From Allorhizobium borbori (GTDB taxonomy: Bacteria; Pseudomonadota; Alphaproteobacteria; Rhizobiales; Rhizobiaceae): a DNA stretch of 64,000 nucleotides. Under the pieces are notes generated by a model. The model was not told the origin of the DNA. It was given only the letters and a program-made list of their open reading frames with translations, and did no database searches. Shown here in pieces: positions 46,125 to 54,296 of this stretch. Numbering within the stretch: position 1 is the first letter of the stretch; the number at the start of each line of letters is the position of its first letter. The stretch covers positions 62,001 to 126,000 of the forward strand of contig NZ_JACIDU010000013.1 in NCBI RefSeq assembly GCF_014196535.1. The letters run 5' to 3'. The position numbers and the translations under genes were made by a program.

Positions 46125-48292
46125 AGAAGACGACCATTTTCAAAGTTCTTGCCGCTTCGTCGCTGCTCATTCCTTTCGCCATCGATCCTGCCGTCGCGCA
46201 GGATAGCGTCAAGCTTCTGACCAACTCGGCCATGACGCTGCGCGCCGTCGATACCATGTTCGACAATGGTCGCGATGGCGGTGTGCTCTGGGCGCAGCCG
46301 GTTTCGACCGCCATGCCGGATGCGGACAAGCTGATCACGGCCAGCACACCCGTTGCCCAGCCCGATGAGGTCGATCTGGCGGCGCTTTATTACTACGCGG
46401 AGCAGAAGCAGCGCGACCGCGTGGAAAAGGAAGCGGCGCGACTGAAGCAGAAATATCCCGACTTTCAGCTTCCCGCCGATCTCTATGCCGATCCCACGGT
46501 CCGCAATGTCGATGAGGCCCCGCTCTGGGCGCTTTACGACAAGGACGATTTCGAAGGTATCGATCGCGAAATCCAGCGCATGTCGCGGGTTTTCGCCGGC
46601 TGGCAGCCCTCGGCCAATTTCCGCGATACCATGACCCGCCGCAAGCAGCGCGTCGCCATGACCAGCGCCTATGAGCGCAAGGACTGGGCGGCGGTCATCG
46701 ACGCCGGCAACAGCCTTGATCCTGCCCGCGAAACCGAAGCCGATCTCATGTGGATGATGATTGATGCCTATCGCGAGACCGGTATCTCCGACGGTCTGCT
46801 GACGCTCTATCGCGGCATCCTGACCCGCGAGGGCGACCAGCGGCTGCCCGACGATATTCTCGTCGCCACCCTGCAGAAAGCGACCCGTGACTTCAGCGCC
46901 GATGAAATCCGCGCCGCCGTCACCCGCATCGGCACGACGCCTGCCATGATGGCGAAGCTTCAGCCGGTGGCGCTCGGTCTGCTGCGCAGGGAGGTTGGCG
47001 ACTTCAATGCCGACAAGACCCGCCAGGACCCTCTGCCGGAAGCCGACATCATGAAGATGCGCGCAGTGGCCGATGGCCAGAAGTCGCCTGCCGACCTGTC
47101 GCTGCTTGGCTGGTATTACCTCAAGCTCAAGCAACCGGTGGAAAGCGCGCGCTGGTTCAAGCAGGCGCTCAACGCCGAAGCCAATGCCGACAATGCCAAG
47201 GGTCTTTACCTCAGTCTCGCCGAGCAGAAGCTGGACGAGGAAGCCTATGCGGTAGCGGCTGAGCATATCAAGGACCTGTCGTCCGATCCGGAATTCCTGA
47301 TGAACGCGCTGTCGCTGCGTTTCTCGCGTCCCGAGATCGGCAAGATCGATGCCGACGTGGTGGCAAGCTACAGCGCCACGATCACCGAAATGAAGTCGGC
47401 GCCCCATTCCGAAATTCTCGGCTGGTACGCCTACAATTCGCGCCAGTTCGAGGCCGCCGAAGCCTGGTTCCAGAAGGCGATGGAATGGGAACAGGCGCCT
47501 GCGCGCCTCAAGGGTCTGGTCCTCGCCAAGACCCAGCTTGGCAAGAAGGCGGAAGTGGCGGTCCTGCGCCAGGAATTCGAACCGCTCTGGCCCGAAATAT
47601 GGGAAGATATAAAAGTGGCCGAGACGCCGAAAGCGCGTCCGGCGGCCATCGTGACCAAACCGGCGGTTACGATGGCAGCGGCTCCCGCCCCGGTGCGGGC
47701 CGACAGAACGACCGGTGGAGAAAATCAGACCAGCTACTATGCGGCTTTCAAGGCCAAGCGCTATCAGGCCTGCGTGCAGGATCTGCAAAGCCTTGAGGCC
47801 CGCCAGCCGCTGAACAACGAGGCATCGCTGGTCAAGGGTTGGTGCATGCTCGGGCTCGACCGTCTGGCCGAGGCACGCGATGCCTTCGCCCGCGGTCTGC
47901 GCGGTGGCGGCGAGGTGCGTCACGATGCGGCCTATGGCATGGCGCTGACGCTTCTGCGCGGCAAGCTGACGGACGATGCGGAATCCATCGTTTCACTCTA
48001 TCCGCTGAGTGCGACCCGCGACCGGGAAGTGCGGGCGGAAATCTACTTCCAGCGTGCCCGTTCGGCCTTCGACCACAAGCTCTACCAGCGCACGCTGGAT
48101 GCCCTCAATGCCCGCCTGAAGGTGGCCGCCGAACCGGCGGACCTCTCGATGCTGCGCGGCTGGGCGCACTACCACCTCGGCCATACCGGGGAAGCTCGTG
48201 CGATCTTCACGCGGCTTTCCCAATACATCGGCAACCCGGCAGCACGCCAGGCGATGGAAACGACGGCGCTGGGCAACGATCTCGGACGCTGA
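46121..48292 (+). CDS. Periplasmic TPR-rich cellulose-cluster protein (BcsK/BcsC-TPR-like)
   Basis: A 723-residue secreted protein: a signal peptide (cleavage after AVA near residue 26), then helical repeats of TPR type over most of its length (for example LGWYYLKLKQPVESARWFKQ, then LGWYAYNSRQFEAAEAWFQK). It lacks the C-terminal beta-barrel that BcsC of enterobacteria has, so it cannot itself be the outer-membrane pore. TPR proteins of this kind occur in the rhizobial (type III) cellulose operons, where the name bcsK has been used; I am not certain of the equivalence. It is coupled to bcsB by a 4-base overlap. Confidence 0.78.
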   Translation: MKKTTIFKVLAASSLLIPFAIDPAVAQDSVKLLTNSAMTLRAVDTMFDNGRDGGVLWAQPVSTAMPDADKLITASTPVAQPDEVDLAALYYYAEQKQRDRVEKEAARLKQKYPDFQLPADLYADPTVRNVDEAPLWALYDKDDFEGIDREIQRMSRVFAGWQPSANFRDTMTRRKQRVAMTSAYERKDWAAVIDAGNSLDPARETEADLMWMMIDAYRETGISDGLLTLYRGILTREGDQRLPDDILVATLQKATRDFSADEIRAAVTRIGTTPAMMAKLQPVALGLLRREVGDFNADKTRQDPLPEADIMKMRAVADGQKSPADLSLLGWYYLKLKQPVESARWFKQALNAEANADNAKGLYLSLAEQKLDEEAYAVAAEHIKDLSSDPEFLMNALSLRFSRPEIGKIDADVVASYSATITEMKSAPHSEILGWYAYNSRQFEAAEAWFQKAMEWEQAPARLKGLVLAKTQLGKKAEVAVLRQEFEPLWPEIWEDIKVAETPKARPAAIVTKPAVTMAAAPAPVRADRTTGGENQTSYYAAFKAKRYQACVQDLQSLEARQPLNNEASLVKGWCMLGLDRLAEARDAFARGLRGGGEVRHDAAYGMALTLLRGKLTDDAESIVSLYPLSATRDREVRAEIYFQRARSAFDHKLYQRTLDALNARLKVAAEPADLSMLRGWAHYHLGHTGEARAIFTRLSQYIGNPAARQAMETTALGNDLGR

Positions 48293-48339
48293 AATAAAAA
48301 TGAAAACAAGAATAAATGAACAGAACAGGGGCAAAATCA

Positions 48340-49389
48340 ATGCGTTGGGCAATCACCACGGCCATGATGGCCACACTTGCCGGATGTGCGTCGGTTGAAG
48401 ATCCGTTTCTCACCGGATCGGTATCGGGGGGGATCAGTCCGTCCGCCCCGGCGCTGACGCAGGAAGTCTCGTCCTCCTATGCGCTGGCCGGGCTTGCCCC
48501 GGCGGTGGGCGCTCCGCGTTCGGTGCGCCAGACAGCGCCTGGCGGCGAGAACACGATCCGTCAGGTTATCGTCTACGCAAACACCACAAAGCTCGCCGGC
48601 GAGAATGTCATCGTGGTCGAGGGTGGCAAGGGCGTGGACGGTCGCTATCGCCGCGCGCCCAGCCGCAACCAGTTGGTCGCCGAAATGAACCGGGCGCTTC
48701 CGGGTGTGCCGATGCGGATTTCGCCTGTTATCGGCGAGAACCCCTATGGCGTTTATGGCTACGCTACCGGCCCTTACAATGGCGGCGCCTGCATCTATGG
48801 CTGGCAGGCCGCCAACACCAGCGGCACGGGCTACACCGCCGGGCGTCTGCTGGGTGGAGCCTATCCGGCACAGGTGCGACTGCGCTTTTGCGATGCGCGC
48901 ATTTCCGAAGAGCGCATTCCGCTCCTCATGCAGAGCCTGTCGCTGAAGCCGGTGACCAATGACACCATCGCCATGCTGCGCAATCTCCGCGGTTCGACGA
49001 TTGCCAACGGGTCGCCGCTTTATGGCAATGACATGTTGTTCGATGTACCGGCCGAGCGCAGCCTGTCTGCGGCCTATGCGCCGCCCGTTGCCGAGCCACG
49101 CAGGGTTCAGGTGGAGCAGCCGGCACCGCGTCCGGTCGCTCCGCGCAGGGCCGTTACCGTGGCGGAGCCGCCGGTGCTGCGCGCACAGGCCCCGCTTCAG
49201 CCCGAAAAGCCTGCTCCTGTCATTCTCAATGCGGCAAAGGTGCCGTTGCCGGGCGAGCAGGTGGCCGCAACGGAAACGGCCTCGGCCACGCAGTCGACGG
49301 AAACCATGGCCGCCCTGAAGCAGAAGGCGGCGGATGCCTGGACCGCGGCGCGCAACCGCATTTCCGGCCCGGATGAACAGACCCGGTAA
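48340..49389 (+). CDS. bcsN: Cellulose biosynthesis lipoprotein BcsN
   Basis: A 349-residue lipoprotein typical of rhizobial cellulose clusters. I start it at 48340 (GGGG nine bases upstream); the signal ends in the lipobox LAGC with the modified Cys at residue 16. The middle (about 60-240) carries the conserved NGGACIYGWQAA and VRLRFCDARISEERIPLLM regions; the C-terminal third is Pro/Ala-rich and probably disordered. It lies 47 bases after the TPR gene and ends the operon. Its precise role is unknown. Confidence 0.82.
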   Translation: MRWAITTAMMATLAGCASVEDPFLTGSVSGGISPSAPALTQEVSSSYALAGLAPAVGAPRSVRQTAPGGENTIRQVIVYANTTKLAGENVIVVEGGKGVDGRYRRAPSRNQLVAEMNRALPGVPMRISPVIGENPYGVYGYATGPYNGGACIYGWQAANTSGTGYTAGRLLGGAYPAQVRLRFCDARISEERIPLLMQSLSLKPVTNDTIAMLRNLRGSTIANGSPLYGNDMLFDVPAERSLSAAYAPPVAEPRRVQVEQPAPRPVAPRRAVTVAEPPVLRAQAPLQPEKPAPVILNAAKVPLPGEQVAATETASATQSTETMAALKQKAADAWTAARNRISGPDEQTR

Positions 49390-49392
49390 GGC

Positions 49393-50274
49393 TTAAAGGA
49401 AGATCTTCCGCTCGGCCGTCACCAGTTCCTGGATGAAAGCCGCCACGGCGCGCACGCGGGCAAGCTCGCGGGCGCTTTCGTGGTAGGTGATCCAGTAGGC
49501 CCGCTGGATGGCGACCTCCGGCAGAAGGCGTGTCAGGGCCGGCACGTGGCGGGCGATGTAATTGTGCAGGATGCCGATGCCGGCGCCCGAAAGCACCGCC
49601 TCGAACTGGCCGGTGGCGGAGGAGATTTCGAGCGCCGCATCCCAGTTGCGCATGATCTCCCCGGTAAAATCCAGCGAGGCGGAATAGAGCAGGTCCTCCA
49701 CATAGCCGATGCGGCGATGATCCCGTAGCGCCTCGACGCTGTCCGGCCGCTCCCGCCCGTCGAGATAGCGTTTGGCGGCATAAAGCCCGAGCGAATAATC
49801 CGTGAGCTTTGAGGAAACGAGCCGCCCTTGATCGGGCCGGTCGATGGTGATCGCTATATCGGCTTCGCGCCGCGACAGCGAGAAGGAGCGCGGCACCGGC
49901 ACGAGTTGCAGCTTCAGTTCCGGGTGGCGTTCGGAGAGCTTGCCGAGGCGCGGCGCCAGAAACGACACGCCGAACCCGTCCGGCGCGCCGATGCGGACGG
50001 TGCCGGAAATGGCGGCGTCCGTGCGCCCGAGGCTCGCCTGCGCTGCCAGCATTTCCGTTTCCATGCGCTCGGCGGCGGCCAGAAACCGTTCGCCTTCCTC
50101 GGTCATCTCGCAGCCCTGCGGCCGGCGTACGAAAAGCCGGGTGCCGAGCGCGGCTTCCAGTGCCGAAACCCGCCGCGCCAGCGTGGCATGGTTGACACCC
50201 AGTCGCCGGGCGGCGGCCAGAAACTGGCCGCTGCGCGCCACAGCCAGAAACAGGCGAACGTCATCCCAGTTCAT
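49393..50274 (-). CDS. LysR-family transcriptional regulator
   Basis: A 293-residue LTTR. The N-terminal winged helix (about residues 4-60, with FLAVARSGQFLAAARRLGVN) is followed by a LysR substrate-binding domain. It is divergent from mmsA across 119 bases, and members in this position usually control the neighbour; it may therefore regulate valine or related catabolism. Its 3' end lies three bases from the convergent bcsN stop. Confidence 0.88.
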   Translation of the reverse strand: MNWDDVRLFLAVARSGQFLAAARRLGVNHATLARRVSALEAALGTRLFVRRPQGCEMTEEGERFLAAAERMETEMLAAQASLGRTDAAISGTVRIGAPDGFGVSFLAPRLGKLSERHPELKLQLVPVPRSFSLSRREADIAITIDRPDQGRLVSSKLTDYSLGLYAAKRYLDGRERPDSVEALRDHRRIGYVEDLLYSASLDFTGEIMRNWDAALEISSATGQFEAVLSGAGIGILHNYIARHVPALTRLLPEVAIQRAYWITYHESARELARVRAVAAFIQELVTAERKIFL

Positions 50275-50393
50275 GGCGCCCTCAAATGTCGAAATTTACA
50301 CAATGGTTGCTTATAGCAGGTCATTGATTTGGCGCAAATTGAAGTGCACCTTCCCTCCAGTTTAAAAAACACCAACGGAGAAGGTGAGGAGCC

Positions 50394-51890
50394 ATGAGGG
50401 AAATCGGTCATTTTATCGGCGGCAAGCACGTTGCCGGCACCAGCGGTCGCTTTGCGGATGTTTACAATCCGGCAACCGGCGAAGTTGAATCGAAGGTCGC
50501 GCTGGCGTCTGACGCAGAACTGCGCGCTGCCGTCGAAAACGCCAAGGCGGCCCAGCCGGCCTGGGCAGCCATGAACCCGCAGCGCCGCGCCCGCGTGTTC
50601 TTCAAGTTCGTCGCCCTGCTTAACGAACGTATGGACGAACTGGCCAACGTCCTGTCGCGCGAACACGGCAAAACGGTCGAAGACTCCAAGGGCGACATCA
50701 TTCGCGGCCTCGAAGTCTGCGAATTCGTCTGCGGCATTCCCCATCTCCAGAAGGGCGAATTCACCGAAGGCGCAGGCCCGGCCATTGATATGTATTCCAT
50801 GCGCCAGCCGATTGGCGTCGGCGCGGGCATCACGCCCTTCAACTTCCCCGGCATGATCCCGATGTGGATGTTCGCCCCGGCCATTGCCTGCGGTAACGCC
50901 TTCATCCTCAAACCCTCCGAGCGCGATCCGTCCCTGCCGCTTCTGCTGGCCGAAATGATGATCGAGGCCGGCCTGCCGGCAGGCATCCTCAACGTCGTCA
51001 ACGGCGACAAGAGCGCGGTCGACGCCATTCTGACCGATCCGGATATCGGCGCTGTCTCCTTCGTCGGCTCGACGCCGATCGCCCGTTACGTCTATGGCAC
51101 GGCTGCCATGAACGGCAAGCGCGCCCAGTGCTTCGGCGGCGCGAAGAACCACATGATCATCATGCCCGATGCCGATCTCGATCAGGCTGCCAACGCCCTC
51201 ATCGGTGCCGGTTACGGTTCGGCTGGCGAGCGCTGCATGGCGATTTCGGTGGCCGTTCCGGTCGGTGAGGAAACCGCCAACCGCCTCGTTGAAAAGCTCA
51301 TCCCGAAGGTCGAGGCCCTGCGCATCGGTCCCTATAACGACGAGAAGGCCGATCTCGGCCCGGTCGTGACCAAGGAAGCCAAGGCCCGCATCGAGGCTCT
51401 GGTGGAATCGGGCGTTGCCCAGGGCGCGACGCTTGCGGTCGATGGCCGCGGCTTCAAGCTTCAGGGTTATGAAGACGGCTTCTTCGTCGGCGGTTCGCTG
51501 TTTGACCATGTGACCCCGGACATGGACATCTACAAGACCGAAATCTTCGGGCCGGTGCTCTCGGTCGTGCGTGCCAAGAACTATGAAGAAGCGCTCTCCC
51601 TGCCGATGAAGCATGAATACGGCAACGGCGTCGCCATCTTCACCCGCGACGGCGATGCCGCCCGCGACTTCGCCGCCCGCATCAACATCGGCATGATCGG
51701 CATCAACGTTCCGATCCCGGTTCCGCTCGCCTACCATTCCTTCGGCGGCTGGAAGGCCTCCTCCTTCGGTGACCTGAACCAGCACGGCGCGGACTCCATC
51801 AAGTTCTGGACCCGCACCAAGACGATCACGGCTCGCTGGCCCTCGGGTATCAAGGATGGTGCTGAATTCTCCATCCCGGTCATGAAATAA
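50394..51890 (+). CDS. mmsA: Methylmalonate-semialdehyde dehydrogenase (CoA-acylating)
   Basis: Converts (methyl)malonate semialdehyde to propionyl-CoA or acetyl-CoA in valine and myo-inositol breakdown. The 498-residue product is of normal length. The ALDH family motifs GVGAGITPFNFPGMIPMWM and FVGSTPIARYV and the catalytic Cys in GSAGERCMAIS (about residue 281) are clear; the absence of the usual general-base Glu in the FGGAKNHMI block is typical of CoA-dependent MMSDH. A GAGGAG ribosome site lies upstream. A hairpin terminator follows. Confidence 0.93.
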   Translation: MREIGHFIGGKHVAGTSGRFADVYNPATGEVESKVALASDAELRAAVENAKAAQPAWAAMNPQRRARVFFKFVALLNERMDELANVLSREHGKTVEDSKGDIIRGLEVCEFVCGIPHLQKGEFTEGAGPAIDMYSMRQPIGVGAGITPFNFPGMIPMWMFAPAIACGNAFILKPSERDPSLPLLLAEMMIEAGLPAGILNVVNGDKSAVDAILTDPDIGAVSFVGSTPIARYVYGTAAMNGKRAQCFGGAKNHMIIMPDADLDQAANALIGAGYGSAGERCMAISVAVPVGEETANRLVEKLIPKVEALRIGPYNDEKADLGPVVTKEAKARIEALVESGVAQGATLAVDGRGFKLQGYEDGFFVGGSLFDHVTPDMDIYKTEIFGPVLSVVRAKNYEEALSLPMKHEYGNGVAIFTRDGDAARDFAARINIGMIGINVPIPVPLAYHSFGGWKASSFGDLNQHGADSIKFWTRTKTITARWPSGIKDGAEFSIPVMK

Positions 51891-51915
51891 ACGTCATCCG
51901 CGTGGATAAAGGCGG

Positions 51916-51942
51916 AAAGGGCCGGGCGACCGGCCCTTTTCC
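51916..51942 (+). terminator. Intrinsic terminator of mmsA
   Basis: A perfect 10-bp stem (AAAGGGCCGG / CCGGCCCTTT) with the GNRA-type loop gcga, followed by a short T tract, 26 bases after the mmsA stop. Confidence 0.8.
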
Positions 51943-52044
51943 TATGCGCCGTTTGCCGATTATGGTGGTCGGGGGAAGATGGTGCGGGGCTTCGATTAGC
52001 CCAGCCGCGACAATGCGCCCGTGCATTATGGCGCTTTTTTGTAT

Positions 52045-52061
52045 TTTGGAATTGTTCCAAA
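52045..52061. promoter_or_regulatory. 17-bp palindrome in the rirA promoter, ICE-like
   Basis: TTTGGAATTGTTCCAAA, perfectly symmetrical (7-3-7), lies 48 bases before the rirA start. It resembles the rhizobial iron-control element TTTAGAA-N3-TTCTAAA bound by Irr, with A to G at position four of each arm. A promoter may overlap it: TTGTTC at 52053-52058 and TATATA at 52075-52080, 16-base spacer. The position fits repression. Confidence 0.65.
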
Positions 52062-52109
52062 CAAGGGAAGCGACTATATATTGCCCAACCGTTGAAAAGG
52101 GAGTGCGCA

Positions 52110-52571
52110 ATGCGCCTGACGAAGCAGACGAATTATGCCGTTCGCATGTTGATGTACTGCGCCGCCAATGATGGCCAGCTCAGCCGTATTCCGGAGATCG
52201 CCAAGGCGTACGGTGTCTCCGAACTCTTCCTGTTCAAAATTCTCCAGCCCTTGAACAAGGCCGGTCTGGTGGAAACCGTTCGCGGGCGTAACGGCGGTGT
52301 GAAGCTTGGTCGTCCCGCCGACAAGATCACCCTGTTCGATGTGGTGCGCGTGACCGAAGACAGCTTCGCCATGGCGGAATGCTTCGATGACGACGGCGAT
52401 GTCGATTGTCCGCTCATCGATAGCTGCGGCCTGAATTCCGCGCTGCGCAAGGCGCTCGGCGCTTTCTTCGATGTGCTGGCCGGCTACACGATCGACGATC
52501 TGGTCAAGGCCCGTCCGCATATCGGCACGCTGCTCGGCCTGCCGGAACAGGTTGTACAGCCGGCGGCCTGA
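52110..52571 (+). CDS. rirA: Rrf2-family iron regulator RirA
   Basis: RirA senses iron through an Fe-S cluster and represses iron-uptake genes in rhizobia. The 153-residue product matches the family closely at MRLTKQTNYAVRMLMYCA and ILQPLNKAGLVETVRGRNGG. Three Cys at about 91, 100 and 106 can ligate the cluster. I start it at 52110 with GGGAG six bases upstream; an in-frame TTG at 52092 is not supported. It has a palindrome in its promoter and stands alone. Confidence 0.94.
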   Translation: MRLTKQTNYAVRMLMYCAANDGQLSRIPEIAKAYGVSELFLFKILQPLNKAGLVETVRGRNGGVKLGRPADKITLFDVVRVTEDSFAMAECFDDDGDVDCPLIDSCGLNSALRKALGAFFDVLAGYTIDDLVKARPHIGTLLGLPEQVVQPAA

Positions 52572-52651
52572 CGGTCGCAGACTTGACCTTAGTCTAATAT
52601 CGCGGATACATCGTCAGGCCGGTCCCGTTACGGGGCCGGCCTTTGACATGG

Positions 52652-53701
52652 ATGGCATTCGTGAATCGTGCGGAGTTTCGCGCCGTTGCCCTGACGGTGC
52701 TGTTTGGTGCGCTGGGCGCGTCAGGTGCCTGGTATCTGGGTGCGCCGGCGCCCTTTCTGATCGGTCCTGCCGTTGTGGTGATGGTCGCCGGTCTGGCCGG
52801 CGCGAAGCTCACGGTTCCGCACAAACTGCGCAATGCCTGCTTCCTTCTCATCGGCATTTCCATGGGCGCCTCCGTCACGCCGGAGGTTATCGTTGCCGCC
52901 AAGCGCTGGCCGCTCAGCTTTGTCATGGTCATCGTCATGGTCACGGTGCTGCTCTATGTCGCCGCGTGGATCCTCCAGCATCTCTTCCGCATCGACCGCA
53001 AGACGGCGCTGCTCGCCTCTTCACCCGGCCATCTCAGCTTCGTCATAGGCCTCAGTGCGGATAGCAAGGCCGATGTGCCGATGATCGCGGTGATCCAGAG
53101 CGTGCGGGTCATGGCGTTGACGCTTGCCGTGCCGCCGATCCTTTCGGCGCTCGGCATGGCAACGCCCGGTTCCTCCGGTCCGCAGGTAGCAATGGAACTG
53201 CCGGTTCTGGCTATCGTCACAGCGGTTGCCGTCGGGCTCGGCCTGCTCTTCACCCGTTGGCATTTTCCCGCCGCGCTTCTGCTCGGCGGGGTTGCGGCCT
53301 CGGCCATTCCTCATGTCAGCGGCTTCATTTCGGGGCAGGTACCGGTCTGGATCATGAACCCGGTCTACATCATCATCGGCGCGCTGATCGGCACCCGCTT
53401 TTCCGGCGTCTCGATTGCCGCGATGCGCACCGCCTTCATTGCCGGCGCAGTGACGACGGTGGTGGTGACGATCATGGCGGCGGCCTGCGCCGCCTTCGTT
53501 TCGTGGGTCACGGGCGTTCCCTTCAATGCCGCGCTCATCGCCTTTGCACCGGGCGGGCTGGAAACCATGGCCGCGATGGCCGTGATGATGCATGTCGACA
53601 CCACCTATGTCGGGTCGCACCACGTCATCCGGTTGATCTTTCTGTCATTCCTGATGCCCTGGGTAATGGGCCGGGTGAAACGCGAGGAGAAAAACGGATG
53701 A
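52652..53701 (+). CDS. AbrB-duplication-family membrane protein (putative transporter)
   Basis: A 349-residue protein with about ten hydrophobic segments that fall in two similar halves (the duplicated AbrB motif PFLIGPAVVVMVAGL in the first half; FPAALLLGGVAASAIP in the second). Despite the family name AbrB it is not a transcription factor but an integral membrane protein, probably a transporter of unknown substrate. The ATG at 52652 lacks a strong ribosome site; a TTG at 52643 is possible. Its stop overlaps the gntK start. Confidence 0.78.
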   Translation: MAFVNRAEFRAVALTVLFGALGASGAWYLGAPAPFLIGPAVVVMVAGLAGAKLTVPHKLRNACFLLIGISMGASVTPEVIVAAKRWPLSFVMVIVMVTVLLYVAAWILQHLFRIDRKTALLASSPGHLSFVIGLSADSKADVPMIAVIQSVRVMALTLAVPPILSALGMATPGSSGPQVAMELPVLAIVTAVAVGLGLLFTRWHFPAALLLGGVAASAIPHVSGFISGQVPVWIMNPVYIIIGALIGTRFSGVSIAAMRTAFIAGAVTTVVVTIMAAACAAFVSWVTGVPFNAALIAFAPGGLETMAAMAVMMHVDTTYVGSHHVIRLIFLSFLMPWVMGRVKREEKNG

Positions 53702-54207
53702 TGCCGGGTGTCGTGATCGTCATGGGGGTCAGCGGCTGTGGAAAGTCCTCTGTTGCAGCCCGTATTGCCGTGGAACTGGACTACACGATGATCGAGGGGG
53801 ATGCGCTGCACCCGTCCGAAAACATTGCCCGCATGAGCGCCGGTCTGCCGTTGCGGGACGAAGACCGCATGCCCTGGCTCGACCTGATCGGTTCGGCCAT
53901 CCGCGCGGCCCGCGCCAAGGGGCAGGGCGTCGTCGTCACCTGCTCGTCGCTCCGGCGTCTCTATCGCGACCGCCTGCGCGCCGGTGCGGGTGAACCGCTC
54001 GCCTTCGTGTGGCTGGATGGCAGCCGCGAACTGATTGGTGGACGCATGGCAGCGCGACAGGGCCATTTCATGCCGACCACCCTGCTCGACAGTCAGTTCG
54101 CGACGCTGGAGCCGCCACTCGGCGAACCCGATTGCATTCGCGTCGACATAGACCAGACCACGGATGCGGTTGTGGCCTATGCCGTCAGGGCGCTGCGGGC
54201 TGTTTGA
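53698..54207 (+). CDS. gntK: Gluconokinase
   Basis: Phosphorylates gluconate to 6-phosphogluconate, which enters the Edd step encoded at 19523-21343. The product is 169 residues, normal for the family, with a P-loop GVSGCGKS (residues 10-17), then EGDALHPSENIARM, characteristic of gluconokinases, and RLYRDRLR. A GAGGAG ribosome site lies eight bases before the ATG at 53698, which overlaps the upstream stop as ATGA. No gluconate permease gene is seen nearby unless the AbrB-like protein serves that role, which is a guess. Confidence 0.9.
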   Translation: MMPGVVIVMGVSGCGKSSVAARIAVELDYTMIEGDALHPSENIARMSAGLPLRDEDRMPWLDLIGSAIRAARAKGQGVVVTCSSLRRLYRDRLRAGAGEPLAFVWLDGSRELIGGRMAARQGHFMPTTLLDSQFATLEPPLGEPDCIRVDIDQTTDAVVAYAVRALRAV

Positions 54208-54230
54208 CGAGGAATACGGTTCGGATCGAT

Positions 54231-54273
54231 CCTTCTCCCCATCGGGGAGAAGGTGCCGGCAGGCGGATGAGGG
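54231..54273. repeat. Rhizobial intergenic palindromic repeat
   Basis: A perfect 10-bp inverted repeat CCTTCTCCCC / GGGGAGAAGG around ATC (54231-54253) followed by TGCCGGCAGGCGGATGAGGG. This combination is familiar from the dispersed intergenic repeats (RIME/RPE-like) of Rhizobiaceae genomes. It sits in the 89-base gap between convergent gntK and an oxidase gene. Only this copy is in the window. Confidence 0.55.
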
Positions 54274-54296
54274 CGCGCAAGCGCTGGAGAGCTTTT

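Noticed and set aside
46116-46130. A frameshifted or decayed bcsZ between bcsB and the TPR gene
   Set aside because: The bcsB stop and the next start overlap by four bases, so no sequence is left for a remnant.
52092-52109. A TTG start for rirA that would add six residues
   Set aside because: The codons overlap the GGGAG ribosome site of the ATG at 52110, and RirA proteins begin MRLTKQTNYA.
54208-54296. CRISPR-like repeat near gntK
   Set aside because: There is just one palindrome and no spaced array; it matches a dispersed intergenic repeat instead.
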